Shown piece by piece: positions 35,184-44,449 of a DNA stretch of 64,000 nucleotides. The notes beneath the pieces were generated by a model. The model ran no database searches and was not told the DNA's origin. It was given only the letters and a program-made list of their open reading frames with translations. Numbering within the stretch: position 1 is the stretch's first letter; each line of letters opens with the position of its first letter. The DNA is from Chitinophagales bacterium (GTDB taxonomy: Bacteria; Bacteroidota; Bacteroidia; Chitinophagales; Chitinophagaceae): the NCBI GenBank assembly GCA_017303395.1, contig JAFLBN010000009.1:92746-156745 (forward strand), in the 5' to 3' direction. A program made the position numbers and the translations under genes.

Positions 35184-37130
35184 ATGATACATATTACACT
35201 ACCCGACGGAGCCGTACGCGAGTATCAGGAAGGGGTATCTGCCATGGATGTGGCAAAATCCATCAGCGAGGGGCTGGCACGCAAAGTGCTGGCTGCTGAA
35301 GTGAATGGTGAGGTTTGGGATGCTTCCCGTCCTATCAACAACGATGCAAGCCTGAAACTGTTGACGTGGGATAATAAAGAAGGTAAATCTACATTTTGGC
35401 ACTCATCTGCCCACCTGATGGCAGAAGCGCTGGAAGCACTGTATCCTGGTGTGAAACTGGGTATCGGTCCTTCTATCGAAACAGGCTTCTACTATGATAT
35501 AGACCTCGGCGATAACAGGGTTATCAAAGAAGAAGACCTGAAGAAGATAGAAGATAAAATGAAGGAGCTTGCTAAAAACAACAGCGTGTACACACGCAAA
35601 GACGTTAGCAAGGGCGATGCAGTTGCATATTTTACAGAAAAACAAGACCCGTACAAACTGGAACTGATTGAAGGTTTGGAAGACGGGCAGATAACTTTCT
35701 ATACACAAGGTGGTTTTACAGACCTGTGCCGCGGGCCACACATACCGCATACAGGTTTCATCAAAGCCATCAAGTTGATGAACATAGCCGGTGCATACTG
35801 GAGGGGGAATGAAAAGAACAAAATGCTTACACGTATCTATGGTGTAACATTCCCTGCACAGAAAGAGTTGGACGAACACATTGCCCTGCTGGAAGAAGCG
35901 AAGAAGCGCGACCACCGCAAGCTGGGTAAAGAACTGGAACTGTTTGCATTCTCTGAAAAAGTGGGTAGCGGTTTGCCTTTGTGGTTGCCGAAAGGTGCTA
36001 TGTTGCGCGAACGCCTGCAGCAATTCCTGCAAAAAGCTCAGTTAGATACAGGTTATTTGCCTGTTATCACGCCGCATATCGGTAGCAAGCAGTTGTATGT
36101 TACATCAGGCCACTGGGAAAAATATGGTAAGGATAGCTTCCGCCCTATTACTACACCACAAGAGGGTGAAGAGTTTATGCTGAAGCCGATGAACTGTCCG
36201 CACCACTGCGAGATATACAAAACATCTCCACGCTCTTACAAAGACCTGCCTTTGCGTCTTGCAGAGTTTGGTACCGTTTACCGTTACGAGCAGTCGGGCG
36301 AATTGCACGGCCTGACACGTGTACGTGGCTTTACCCAGGATGATGCACACCTTTTCTGCCGCCCTGATCAGGTACTGGAAGAGTTTAAGAAAGTAATAGA
36401 CCTGGTGATGTATGTATTTACATCGCTCGATTTCCAAAACTTTACAGCACAGGTATCGCTGCGCGATAAAGAAGACCGCAGTAAGTATATAGGCAGTGAA
36501 GAAAACTGGCAGATAGCAGAACAAGCCATCATACAGGCAGCTGCTGAAAAAGGCCTGAATACTGTTGTGGAATATGGTGAGGCTGCATTCTATGGCCCTA
36601 AGCTAGATTTCATGGTGAAGGACGCACTGGGCCGCAGCTGGCAGTTGGGTACTATACAGGTAGACTATAACCTGCCTGAACGCTTTGAACTGGAATACGT
36701 AGACAGCGATAACAGCCGCAAACGCCCGGTGATGATACACCGTGCGCCATTTGGCTCTATGGAGCGCTTCATTGCCGTATTGTTGGAACACTGCGGTGGC
36801 AACCTGCCTTTGTGGCTGGCGCCGGTGCAGCTGAAAGTATTGCCTATCAGCGATAAGTTTGGCGAATATGCAGAACAGGTAGCTAAAGCACTGAAAGCAG
36901 AAGGCATCAGGGCCGAAGTAGATGATCGCAACGAGAAAATAGGCAAGAAAATACGTGATACCGAACTGATGAAAGTGCCTTATATGCTGGTAGTGGGCGA
37001 GAAGGAAATGAACGAAGGAATGGTAGCGGTGCGCAAACATGGCGAAGGTGATAAAGGAACATTACCGCTGCAGGAATTCATCGCTGAAATAACAAACACT
37101 GTAAAAGAGCAGATTAGCGGCAAAAAATAG
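35184..37130 (+). CDS. thrS: Threonyl-tRNA synthetase
   Basis: 648 residues, full length. The N-terminal TGS domain starts [19 protein letters not shown]. The editing domain has the zinc-like [11 protein letters not shown] (HxxxH) motif. The class II core shows [12 protein letters not shown] (motif with zinc ligand Cys), [17 protein letters not shown] and [11 protein letters not shown]. The anticodon-binding domain is at the C-terminus. It charges tRNA-Thr. infC follows after 87 bases. Confidence 0.98.
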   Translation: MIHITLPDGAVREYQEGVSAMDVAKSISEGLARKVLAAEVNGEVWDASRPINNDASLKLLTWDNKEGKSTFWHSSAHLMAEALEALYPGVKLGIGPSIETGFYYDIDLGDNRVIKEEDLKKIEDKMKELAKNNSVYTRKDVSKGDAVAYFTEKQDPYKLELIEGLEDGQITFYTQGGFTDLCRGPHIPHTGFIKAIKLMNIAGAYWRGNEKNKMLTRIYGVTFPAQKELDEHIALLEEAKKRDHRKLGKELELFAFSEKVGSGLPLWLPKGAMLRERLQQFLQKAQLDTGYLPVITPHIGSKQLYVTSGHWEKYGKDSFRPITTPQEGEEFMLKPMNCPHHCEIYKTSPRSYKDLPLRLAEFGTVYRYEQSGELHGLTRVRGFTQDDAHLFCRPDQVLEEFKKVIDLVMYVFTSLDFQNFTAQVSLRDKEDRSKYIGSEENWQIAEQAIIQAAAEKGLNTVVEYGEAAFYGPKLDFMVKDALGRSWQLGTIQVDYNLPERFELEYVDSDNSRKRPVMIHRAPFGSMERFIAVLLEHCGGNLPLWLAPVQLKVLPISDKFGEYAEQVAKALKAEGIRAEVDDRNEKIGKKIRDTELMKVPYMLVVGEKEMNEGMVAVRKHGEGDKGTLPLQEFIAEITNTVKEQISGKK

Positions 37131-37217
37131 CTGTTTTAAATGTATATAAACATGGCTGTTCATATACATTTGAATTGTAAATACACTATTTTTGCCATCA
37201 TTTATTAATAATCATTA

Positions 37218-37772
37218 ATGCAAAGAAGAAGTAAAGGACCATACTTTAGACCGAGAGTACCACAAAACGAACATCGTTTAAACCGTGAAATCACTGCACA
37301 GGAAGTGCGTTTGATAGGCGAGGGCATAGAGCCAGCAGTCTACAAACTGGAAGATGCATTGAGGCTTGCACAAGAGCAGGAAGTAGATCTGGTAGAGATT
37401 TCTCCAAATGCAGTTCCTCCTGTGTGTCGTCTTATCGATTACAAAAAGTTCCTCTACGAAAAGAAGAAGAAGGATAAAGAACAGAAGGCAAAATCTAAGC
37501 AGTCTGAGCTGAAAGAAATCCGTTTTACACCAAATACGGACGAGCACGATTTCGACTTCAAAGCAAAACACGCAGAGAAGTTCTTGCAAGAAGGTAACAA
37601 GGTGAAATGCTATGTGCAGTTCAAAGGCCGTGCCATCATGTTTCAGGAACGCGGTGAGTTACTTTTGTTAAAATTTGCTGAGAGATTGGCGGAAGTAGGC
37701 TCACTGGAATCGATGCCTAAAATGGAAGGACGTAGGATGTTAGCCATCTTTACACCTAAGAAAAAGAAATAA
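37218..37772 (+). CDS. infC: Translation initiation factor IF-3
   Basis: 184 residues. The N-domain has LNREITAQEVRLIGEGIE and the conserved VDLVEISPNAVPPVCRLIDYKKF. A Lys-rich linker follows, then the C-domain with KEIRFTPNTDEHDFDFKAKHA. Here the start is a plain ATG rather than the rare codons of enterobacteria. In most Bacteroidota rpmI and rplT follow; here the next 331 bases hold only the duplicated RNA-like element and no L35 or L20 gene. Confidence 0.97.
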   Translation: MQRRSKGPYFRPRVPQNEHRLNREITAQEVRLIGEGIEPAVYKLEDALRLAQEQEVDLVEISPNAVPPVCRLIDYKKFLYEKKKKDKEQKAKSKQSELKEIRFTPNTDEHDFDFKAKHAEKFLQEGNKVKCYVQFKGRAIMFQERGELLLLKFAERLAEVGSLESMPKMEGRRMLAIFTPKKKK

Positions 37773-37811
37773 TATTCTGTTAATAACACAGATTAAAATT
37801 TTGTAAGAAAC

Positions 37812-37842
37812 TTGTTTTAAATTAAAACCCTTCTTACATTTG
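37812..37842 (+). promoter_or_regulatory. Promoter upstream of RNA element copy 1
   Basis: TTG (37812-37814), a 20-base spacer, then TACATTTG (37835-37842), an exact -7 box. Transcription should begin about 37847-37850. It lies 40 bases after the infC stop, with no downstream gene until 38104. Confidence 0.6.
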
Positions 37843-37847
37843 CATTA

Positions 37848-37946
37848 TAAAATCTGATACCATATAGCGCTTCGGCGTTTTATTATAAGAAGTTTTCATG
37901 GTGATAGGGTTTATAGGGGCTGGCCTGTTCTCAGGCTGGCTTTTTT
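37848..37946 (+). ncRNA. Predicted small RNA 1 (about 100 nt)
   Basis: Bounded by the promoter at 37812-37842 and the terminator T-run at 37941-37946. The 5' part holds a UUCG tetraloop hairpin, and the 3' part is the 62-nt repeat element with its terminator stem. No known RNA family is recognised. An 18-codon ATG frame also runs through the repeat but is not kept in copy 2. Confidence 0.45.
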
Positions 37947-37951
37947 GTTTT
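37890..37951 (+). repeat. 62-nt element, copy 1
   Basis: 58 of 62 bases match the copy at 38019-38080. It begins AAGTTTTCAT, has the conserved core GTGATAGGGTTTATAGGG, and ends in a hairpin (left arm near 37918-37927, loop TTCT, right arm 37932-37941) with a T run. The G-C and G-T pairs at 936-937 swap in the other copy while pairing is kept. Confidence 0.9.
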
Positions 37952-37984
37952 TAGAAATATTTATACCGCCATTGAAAAAAACTT

Positions 37985-38015
37985 TTTGGATAATTTTAAT
38001 CAATATTTAATTTTG
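37985..38015 (+). promoter_or_regulatory. Promoter upstream of RNA element copy 2
   Basis: TTTG (37985-37988), exactly 19 bases, then TAATTTTG (38008-38015): a full match to the Bacteroidota TTTG-N19-TAnnTTTG promoter. Transcription should start near 38020, at the first base of the repeat. Confidence 0.65.
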
Positions 38016-38018
38016 TAA

Positions 38019-38080
38019 AAGTTTTCATAGTGATAGGGTTTATAGGGGCTGGCCTGTTCTCAGGTCGGCTTTTTTATTTT
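38019..38080 (+). repeat. 62-nt element, copy 2 (predicted small RNA 2 or leader)
   Basis: It differs from copy 1 at four positions (38029, 38065, 38066, 38076). The terminator stem is intact, with loop TTCT and a T run at 38070-38075. The predicted transcript is only about 56 nt. The element ends 24 bases before the next ATG, so it could also be an attenuating leader of that gene. Confidence 0.85.
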
Positions 38081-38103
38081 ACATTAGCATACAAATACCA
38101 GGT

Positions 38104-39186
38104 ATGCCCCGTGTTTCTCTGATTGTCTTATTGATACTTTGTTTAGGATTTACAAGCAACGCACAACTGGCGTGCTATGTCAATATGCAAAACCAGGTGA
38201 TGGTTTGGGACAAGGGCATGATACGCAAAGTAGACTACTTGCCGCCCACTGAAGTGAAAGTAGGCAAAACAGCTATCCCGTATCTGGATAATACGCGCTC
38301 ATTCAAAATATATTATGGTGGTGGCGTTAAGACTGTCAACATCGGGTTTACGAACGAGTTTAAAGTGAGTGATAATCTGGTCACTTTTCTTAACAGTAAA
38401 TCATTGAATGTTTTTGATAATGGTAATATCAAAAATTTATCAACGTTTTGCTCGCAGTACTTTGTGGGCGATAGTGTTATCCTGTATTTTGACGGTATAC
38501 GTAGCGAGTATAAAGCTTACTACAACGGCAATGTATATCCCATAGAAGGTTTTCTGGCAGGCACACCACTGGAGGTGATAAAAGTATCAGACAATATTGC
38601 GGCGTATGATAACTATGCAAACCAATTCCGCATATTTTACCACGGGCAGATACTGGAACAGGAAAACTATGCAGTGAGTAGTTTTGAAGTAGGTCGTAAT
38701 ACAGTTGCATATCTTGATATCAATAGGCAATTCAAAATCTTTCACAGCGGGCAGACCTATGTTGTAGAAGACTTTCCACCACAAACCTATCAGGCAGGCG
38801 ATAATGTTGTAGCATTTGTATCAACAGATGGCTACTTCAAAATCTTCTACGGAGATAGTGTTCGTACTATAGGCTTCTTCTCTCCGCAAGATTTGCGTGT
38901 TGCAGACAACATGGTTGCGTACAGAGATCAGAGCGGTTATTTCAAAGTATTCTACAAAGGCAATATCTATTCTTTAGAAAGCTACTATCCCGATAAGTAT
39001 GTGATGCAGTACAACTCTATTGCTTACGTAAACAGAATAGGTATGCTGCGCCTGTTTACAGAAGGCGAAATATATGATGTTACCAATGCCGAACTGGAAA
39101 ACTGGGAAGTCAATTACGATGTCCTCAAATACCAGATAGGTATGAACATGTTCCGCATTTACCACAAAGGCAACGAGTACGATTAA
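38104..39186 (+). CDS. Secreted protein of about ten 35-residue repeats
   Basis: 360 residues; signal peptide MPRVSLIVLLILCLGFTSNAQ. The remainder is a regular repeat of about 35 residues with pattern 'VAYxDxxxxFKIFYxGxxxxxExFxPxxxxxxDN'. Clear units begin TVAYLDINRQFKIFHSGQ, VVAFVSTDGYFKIFYGD and MVAYRDQSGYFKVFYKGN, and about ten can be counted, the last one cut short. Short units with two to four strands suggest a beta-propeller or solenoid. I recognise no named family. There is no T9SS domain; it probably acts in the periplasm or at the outer membrane. It lies directly after RNA element copy 2. Confidence 0.75.
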   Translation: MPRVSLIVLLILCLGFTSNAQLACYVNMQNQVMVWDKGMIRKVDYLPPTEVKVGKTAIPYLDNTRSFKIYYGGGVKTVNIGFTNEFKVSDNLVTFLNSKSLNVFDNGNIKNLSTFCSQYFVGDSVILYFDGIRSEYKAYYNGNVYPIEGFLAGTPLEVIKVSDNIAAYDNYANQFRIFYHGQILEQENYAVSSFEVGRNTVAYLDINRQFKIFHSGQTYVVEDFPPQTYQAGDNVVAFVSTDGYFKIFYGDSVRTIGFFSPQDLRVADNMVAYRDQSGYFKVFYKGNIYSLESYYPDKYVMQYNSIAYVNRIGMLRLFTEGEIYDVTNAELENWEVNYDVLKYQIGMNMFRIYHKGNEYD

Positions 39187-39195
39187 TCCCGTCGT

Positions 39196-39981
39196 TTAAA
39201 AGAATCGCTTTATCAGGCGTAGCTGGTGTGTGCGTTTGCGCAGCCCTACGCTGATGATACCCCCTTGGTCTATACGGTCTATTACCACACGCCCGCTGGT
39301 TTCAGTAGCATGTATAATGGTGTCATTATCCAGCAACATACCTACGTGTACTATTTTACCATCTGCATTGTTGAAGAATGCAAGATCGCCACACTGCGCA
39401 TGCTGTAGAAAGTCTACAGCTATGCCTTCATTGGCCTGTTGGTTGGCATCTCTTGAAATGGCTTTGCCGCACAGCTTATATACCATCTGGGTGAAGCCCG
39501 AGCAATCTATACCCGAAATACTGCGTCCACCCCATAAGTACGGAGCGTGTAAGTATTTCATTGCCATAGTCTTAAGGCTATCCTCATCTAGCTGCATTTT
39601 ATCATGGCGCAGCCTTTTACCACGAAATTTTGCTTCAGGCAGGTTTAGCGGAGCTTTGCCGCCCTTCAGGCCAAATAAATCGCTGCCAATAGGTAGCCAT
39701 TGCTCACCTTGTTCAAACACAAGCTTGCTTTTCAGGGAGAATGCCACCGCTTTCGGGGCTTTTCTGTATTCCTTCAGCGATACCATAGAAAGCTGGCCAA
39801 AACGGCACCAACCTTCATATCCGTCCCATTCGCAACGTATTCTTGCCCAGTCCTTCTCGTTAATTTCCAATATCTCGCAACGTTCGCCATATAGCATCTG
39901 GTTTACCTGTTCTGCGCTGTGGCTTGGCTCGCTGCGCATAGGCATTTCAGATACGTTGCAATATGCATATGATAAAACCAT
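39196..39981 (-). CDS. NlpC/P60 cysteine peptidase with SH3-like N-terminus
   Basis: 261 residues. The N-terminal half has SH3b-like segments (SEMPMRSEPSHSAEQVNQ; CEWDGYEGWCRFGQL). The C-terminal NlpC/P60 domain has catalytic Cys160 in GIDCSGFTQMVYK, His in KIVHVGMLLD and the third polar residue in IIHATETSG. It should cleave D-Glu-diaminopimelate bonds in muropeptides. There is no obvious signal peptide, so it may act on recycled cell-wall peptides in the cytoplasm, like dipeptidyl-peptidase VI. It converges on the repeat-protein gene with a 9-base gap. Confidence 0.9.
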   Translation of the reverse strand: MVLSYAYCNVSEMPMRSEPSHSAEQVNQMLYGERCEILEINEKDWARIRCEWDGYEGWCRFGQLSMVSLKEYRKAPKAVAFSLKSKLVFEQGEQWLPIGSDLFGLKGGKAPLNLPEAKFRGKRLRHDKMQLDEDSLKTMAMKYLHAPYLWGGRSISGIDCSGFTQMVYKLCGKAISRDANQQANEGIAVDFLQHAQCGDLAFFNNADGKIVHVGMLLDNDTIIHATETSGRVVIDRIDQGGIISVGLRKRTHQLRLIKRFF

Positions 39982-40189
39982 TATGTATTCGCTGTGTGGT
40001 ACAATATTACGGTGTTAAAACCATATATGGCAGCCCAATCGCCATTTCCTTAACCGAAATCTTTTCTTAACTTAGCAGGCTAATGAAGCCAAACCGCATT
40101 ATTTAATATATATATAATTAATAACTAAGGAAAAGGCCGAATAGAAATGGAATAAACTAACGGACTAAAAGCAAAAGTTAAACAACATT

Positions 40190-41764
40190 ATGGATTCAAC
40201 AATTATCGTTGCCGTCGTAGCGGTAGCGGCTATATTAATAGGTATCATTTTAGGTAAATTCTTATTCGCAAAAAACACACAAAAACAGGTTGAAGAAGCA
40301 GAACTGACAGCAAATAAACTTGTAGAGGCAGCTAAGGACAAAGCCGAGGCGCTGAAAAAAGAAAAAATACTGGAAGCTAAAGAGCATTTTCAACAACTGA
40401 AGAGCGAACATGAAAAAGAAGCACTGCAACGTACCCAAAAAATAGCTGAAGCTGAAGCACGCATTAAGCAGCAACAACAAAGCGTAAACGATAAGAACGC
40501 TGCACTGCAAAAGCAAACTAACGAAAACCAGCAACTGAAAGAAAAACTGGATGCGCAACTGGAAGCTGTAAACATCAAACGCAGCGAACTGGAACGCCAT
40601 CAGGAAGAACACATCAAGCGTCTGGAGAAAGTAGCCAACCTGAGTGCTGAAGAAGCAAAGGCAGAGTTGATGGAGGCTGTGAAAGAAGAAGCCCGCACAG
40701 CTGCTATGGCGCACGTGAAGGAGATAATGGAAGAGGCGAAGCAAAACGCATCTAAAGAAGCTAAGAAAATCATCATCCAGACTATACAGCGTACAGGTGC
40801 TGAGCAGACTATCGAAAATGCCATCACTGTATTCAATCTGGAAAGTGACGAAATCAAGGGTCAGATCATTGGTCGTGAGGGACGTAACATTCGTGCGCTG
40901 GAAGCAGCAACCGGTGTTGACCTGATAATAGACGATACGCCTGAGGCAATTGTATTGAGCTGTTTCGACCCGCTGCGCCGCGAGGTAGCACGCCTGTCGC
41001 TGCAACGCCTTGTACAGGATGGTCGTATACACCCTGCACGTATTGAAGAAGTGGTTGAGAAAACCAAAAAGCAACTGGAAGAACAAGTACTGGAAATAGG
41101 CGAACGCACTATCATAGAACTGGGTATCCACGGTCTGCACAAAGACCTGGTACGTATGGTAGGTAAAATGCGCTTCCGCTCTTCTTATGGCCAGAACCTG
41201 CTGATGCACTCTAAAGAAACTGCCAACCTTTGCGGTATCATGGCTGCAGAACTGGGTCTTGGACAGAAAGTAGTGAAACTGGCTAAACGTGCCGGTCTGC
41301 TACACGATATTGGTAAAGTGCCTGACGAGGAAACAGAACTGAGCCACGCATTATTGGGGGCTAAACTGGCTGAGAAATGTGGCGAACATCCTGCCATCGT
41401 AAACGCAATAGGTGCGCACCACGATGAGATGGAAATGACTTATATCATCAGCCCTATCATACAGGCTTGTGATGCCATTAGCGGTGCAAGGCCTGGTGCC
41501 CGCCGTGAGATGATGCAAAGCTACCTGCAACGTATCAAAGATCTGGAAGCATTGGCAATGGCTTACAATGGTGTTGAAAAAGCATATGCGATACAGGCAG
41601 GCCGCGAACTGCGCGTGATAGTAGAAGCAGAGAAAGTAAGCGATGCAGACAGCACACGCCTATCTTTCGAGATTGCTGACAAAATACAGAAGGAAATGCA
41701 ATACCCGGGACAAGTGAAAGTAACCGTAATACGCGAACTGCGTGCGGTGAACATTGCCCGCTAA
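40190..41764 (+). CDS. rny: Ribonuclease Y
   Basis: 524 residues. An N-terminal membrane helix (about 4-24, [21 protein letters not shown]) is followed by a long Glu/Lys/Gln-rich coiled coil (about 30-205). A KH domain ([19 protein letters not shown]) and an HD domain with LLHDIGKV and GAHHDEME come next. It is a membrane-bound endoribonuclease starting mRNA decay. It is monocistronic, with its own terminator. Confidence 0.96.
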   Translation: MDSTIIVAVVAVAAILIGIILGKFLFAKNTQKQVEEAELTANKLVEAAKDKAEALKKEKILEAKEHFQQLKSEHEKEALQRTQKIAEAEARIKQQQQSVNDKNAALQKQTNENQQLKEKLDAQLEAVNIKRSELERHQEEHIKRLEKVANLSAEEAKAELMEAVKEEARTAAMAHVKEIMEEAKQNASKEAKKIIIQTIQRTGAEQTIENAITVFNLESDEIKGQIIGREGRNIRALEAATGVDLIIDDTPEAIVLSCFDPLRREVARLSLQRLVQDGRIHPARIEEVVEKTKKQLEEQVLEIGERTIIELGIHGLHKDLVRMVGKMRFRSSYGQNLLMHSKETANLCGIMAAELGLGQKVVKLAKRAGLLHDIGKVPDEETELSHALLGAKLAEKCGEHPAIVNAIGAHHDEMEMTYIISPIIQACDAISGARPGARREMMQSYLQRIKDLEALAMAYNGVEKAYAIQAGRELRVIVEAEKVSDADSTRLSFEIADKIQKEMQYPGQVKVTVIRELRAVNIAR

Positions 41765-41785
41765 TTGTTGCAACAAACGATAACA

Positions 41786-41820
41786 AAAACGGCTCCGAAA
41801 CATCGGGGCCGTTTTTTTTG
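41786..41820 (+). terminator. Terminator after rny
   Basis: Stem AAAACGGCTCCGA / TCGGGGCCGTTTT (one mismatch/wobble) with a 4-base loop, followed by an eight-T run. Confidence 0.9.
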
Positions 41821-42094
41821 CCTTATAAGTACCTGATAAACAGGCTTATTTTGGATGTGTTGAAATTTTGTTTCCATTTGTTTCCGTTTTTACAAGCAGT
41901 GAAATGGAAACAATATTAACTATTGGCGATGTAGAAAACGGTATGTCAAAGAGCATATTTACTAATGCAAAAATAAGTATTTTATAATTTTTATTGTCTT
42001 TTTTAGTATAGGATTGTAGTCTTATAAAATACCTTTAATCGGGGGATGTTTTGGCTGATAATAATGGTATTTTGTATTGTCTAAATATGTTGTT
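41821..42094. other. A/T-rich intergenic region with inverted repeat
   Basis: About 270 bases without a gene. It holds a perfect 12-bp inverted repeat, TTGTTTCCATTT (41868-41879) and AAATGGAAACAA (41902-41913), with 22 bases between arms, plus an extra TTTCCG copy inside. It is not followed by a T run, so it is not a simple terminator. It could be an operator or a remnant site. The rest is A/T-rich with no recognisable signals. Confidence 0.6.
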
Positions 42095-42508
42095 ATGACT
42101 AAAGTAAAAGGTAAGGGTACAAAAGAAAGCCCTTGGGAATTGTTGACTGCACCCGGCACATCGGCATATACTATGCACAAAGATGATAGTAAAGAGCCTG
42201 CAATATTGGTGTGTACGGTAGGTAAGACAGTACTGCATTATCAATGGCGTTGTATTGACGACCTGCATGCCATGTTGAAAATACACGGTGATTGGATGGA
42301 GCTTGGCGGGGCAGATGAACAAAAGCCTGCTAAAGAGGGTACAGTGGAAGCATGGGGGCGAGCAACTGACAATCCTGTTGGTGGATGGTATGGTTTGAAA
42401 AAGGGCTTTCGTGGCAGGTTTGGGGTATATGTGCCACCATTAATGGAAGCCTTAGGATTGGCTGAGTTAGAGCACAATCCTAAGAACAATCGGATGAAAG
42501 CTAAGTAG
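42095..42508 (+). CDS. DUF6855-like small protein
   Basis: 137 residues from ATG 42095 (MTKVKGKGTKESPWELLTAP). An upstream TTG at 42077 is less likely. The conserved-looking core includes TSAYTMHKDD, DWMELGGADEQKPAKEGTVE and NPVGGWYGLKKGFRGRFGVY. This matches my memory of a small, very conserved family (DUF6855) found across several phyla, with no known function. No signal peptide or membrane segment is present. It stands alone between the A/T-rich gap and the convergent MBL gene. Confidence 0.62.
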   Translation: MTKVKGKGTKESPWELLTAPGTSAYTMHKDDSKEPAILVCTVGKTVLHYQWRCIDDLHAMLKIHGDWMELGGADEQKPAKEGTVEAWGRATDNPVGGWYGLKKGFRGRFGVYVPPLMEALGLAELEHNPKNNRMKAK

Positions 42509-42513
42509 CAGCG

Positions 42514-43629
42514 CTATTTTACTTGCTCCCACCACGGATGGTGTTGATTGCTGCCATCCAGGTTTACTACCTGTCCAATCATTGGGGTAACCATAGGTAC
42601 ATTCTTTTTCTTGCCTTCTGCCAATGCCCGTTTAATAGGTTCATCCCATGCATGCAGCGCAAGGCTGAATTTTGACCAATGCACAGGCATCAGCGTTTTG
42701 GCTTTCAGGTCTATCGCTGCTTGCACTACTTCTTCGGGCATCATGTGGATGTATTTCCAGTAAGGGTGATATTGCCCACATTCCAGCAATACAAAATCGA
42801 ACGGGCCGTGTTGCTTGCCTATAGCTTCGAAGTGGGTATCATAGCCCGAGTCTCCACCCAGAAATATCTTCATGGATGGTGTCTGCAAAACATAAGACAT
42901 CCATAAAGACTGATTGCGCTTGAAGCCCCTGCCGGAAAAATGCCTGCCAGGTGTGGTATGTACCGTAAAGCCACTATCAAGAGTTACAGTCTCATGCCAA
43001 TCACGTTCTACGATTGCTGATGTATCGAATCCCCAGTGTTCAAAATGCTCACCCACACCAAGCCCCATGATTATCTTACCCACTTTCGGCTTCAGCTTCA
43101 TGATGGTTTCGTAATCAAGATGGTCGTAGTGGTCGTGCGTTATGAATAGATAATCTATCGGCGGGAAATCTTCTATGGTATATGCATCACTTCCTTTAAA
43201 GCTCTTGGTGGTAAAGCTGACAGGCGACGCGCTACCACTCAGCACAGGGTCTACCAATATGCGCTTGCCATCTATCTGAATATAGTAAGACGAGTGGCCA
43301 AACCAAACCAGCACATTTGTATCTGCAGGCAGGCTATGCAGATCTGTTTTTTGTGTAGGTATAATATCCTTTGGTGTATTCCTTTTGTCTTTATCAAAGA
43401 AGAAGTCCTTCATTACCCTGTAGTAGCTGACACCCTCTGCAAGATCGGGCGTATGGCTGAGGTTCTGAAACTTGCCATCGCGATAGTTGGGCGATTGTTT
43501 TATTCTTTCAAGCCTTGCACCTGATGGTGTTTTGCCAAATGTTGCTTTTTGCATATAAATAATAGTAGCTGAAGTTAGTATGAATACGATTATTACTATC
43601 GTATAGATTATGTTTTTAATGATGCGCAT
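42514..43629 (-). CDS. MBL-fold metal-dependent hydrolase (NAPE-PLD/UlaG-like)
   Basis: 371 residues. An N-terminal hydrophobic segment (about 6-26, IIYTIVIIVFILTSATIIYM) could be a membrane anchor or signal. The metallo-beta-lactamase signature is FITHDHYDHLDYE, with further ligands in TPGRHFSGRG and LGGDSGYDTHF. The FSGRGFKRNQSLWMSYVL and MPVHWSKFSLALHAW segments match NAPE-PLD-like lipid hydrolases. It is the last gene of the TetR-SDR-MBL cluster, 1 base after the SDR stop. Confidence 0.87.
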   Translation of the reverse strand: MRIIKNIIYTIVIIVFILTSATIIYMQKATFGKTPSGARLERIKQSPNYRDGKFQNLSHTPDLAEGVSYYRVMKDFFFDKDKRNTPKDIIPTQKTDLHSLPADTNVLVWFGHSSYYIQIDGKRILVDPVLSGSASPVSFTTKSFKGSDAYTIEDFPPIDYLFITHDHYDHLDYETIMKLKPKVGKIIMGLGVGEHFEHWGFDTSAIVERDWHETVTLDSGFTVHTTPGRHFSGRGFKRNQSLWMSYVLQTPSMKIFLGGDSGYDTHFEAIGKQHGPFDFVLLECGQYHPYWKYIHMMPEEVVQAAIDLKAKTLMPVHWSKFSLALHAWDEPIKRALAEGKKKNVPMVTPMIGQVVNLDGSNQHHPWWEQVK

Positions 43630-43630
43630 C

Positions 43631-44449
43631 TTATTTCATTTGGCTGAGCATTAGGCTGTCAAACATACGGTCGCTAAGCAATGCACGCGCCAGCAGCACG
43701 GGCTTGGCACTAGCGCCCGCTACATATCTTGTTTTCGGTTTTTTTGCATTAACCGCGCTGCTTATGGCACGCGCTATTACGATTGGTTCCGATGCCATTT
43801 TACCATCGGCTCTTTCCAACATGCGAAAGTGTTTGGCGGCAAGCTCTTTGTAGGCTGTTTGTCCGGATACTTTCATCAGATTTTCTCTGGCTATTGTATT
43901 CCATTCTGTTTTGATGGCTCCCGGTTGCACCACAACCACGTCTATATTAAATTGCTTCAATTCCATACGCAGGCTATCGCTCAAACCTTCCAGCGCGAAT
44001 TTGGTAGCATGATACCATGCGCCGTGTGGCTCGCCAATCTTGCCACCCATTGATGATATGTTGATGATTTTGCCAGAACGTTGTTGGCGCATATAGGGTA
44101 GTACCAATTGTGTAAGCCTTGCAAGACCGAAGATGTTTACTTCAAACTGATACTTGGCTTCGCTGATAGGTACATCTTCCAGCGCACCATAAGAACCATA
44201 GCCCGCGTTGTTAACCAGTACATCTATTGTTTTGTGTGCAGCTACTATGGTGTTTACAGCGTTTACCATAGCGGCATCGTCTGTTACATCCATCGCAATC
44301 AGTTTAACGCCATATTGCTCAAGTTCTTTCATTTTGTCTATACGGCGTGCAGTGCCATATACTGTATAGCCCTGCTGTGCCAGCATTTTGGCTGTTTCTT
44401 TGCCAATGCCCGATGATGCACCCGTTATTAATACTACCTGATTTTTCAT
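43631..44449 (-). CDS. Short-chain dehydrogenase/reductase
   Basis: 272 residues from MKNQVVLITGASSGIGKE. A longer frame from 44485 would start with GTG inside the predicted operator, so ATG 44449 is preferred. It has the cofactor motif TGASSGIGKE, NNAGYGSYG, IISSMGG-type Ser and YHATKFALEGL with the catalytic Tyr-Lys. It is a classical SDR oxidoreductase; the substrate is unknown. A run of 12 A residues stands directly before the ATG on the coding strand. An operator-like site is at 44475-44487. Confidence 0.9.
   Translation of the reverse strand: MKNQVVLITGASSGIGKETAKMLAQQGYTVYGTARRIDKMKELEQYGVKLIAMDVTDDAAMVNAVNTIVAAHKTIDVLVNNAGYGSYGALEDVPISEAKYQFEVNIFGLARLTQLVLPYMRQQRSGKIINISSMGGKIGEPHGAWYHATKFALEGLSDSLRMELKQFNIDVVVVQPGAIKTEWNTIARENLMKVSGQTAYKELAAKHFRMLERADGKMASEPIVIARAISSAVNAKKPKTRYVAGASAKPVLLARALLSDRMFDSLMLSQMK

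Larger units (their letters stand above)
37773..38103. other. 331-base non-coding region after infC
   Basis: There is no gene of protein-coding quality here. It holds two near-identical 62-nt elements (37890-37951 and 38019-38080), two promoter-like sites and a small UUCG hairpin (37867-37878). rpmI and rplT are absent. Confidence 0.85.

Noticed and set aside
37899-37956. An 18-codon ATG frame with hydrophobic residues inside the 62-nt element, as a small peptide gene
   Set aside because: Copy 2 has ATA at the start position, and two further changes turn Trp to Arg while keeping the RNA stem paired. Selection seems to act on the RNA, not the peptide.
41868-41913. 12-bp inverted repeat as a rho-independent terminator of rny
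   Set aside because: A stronger terminator with an eight-T run stands at 41786-41820, and this repeat has a 22-base spacer and no T run.
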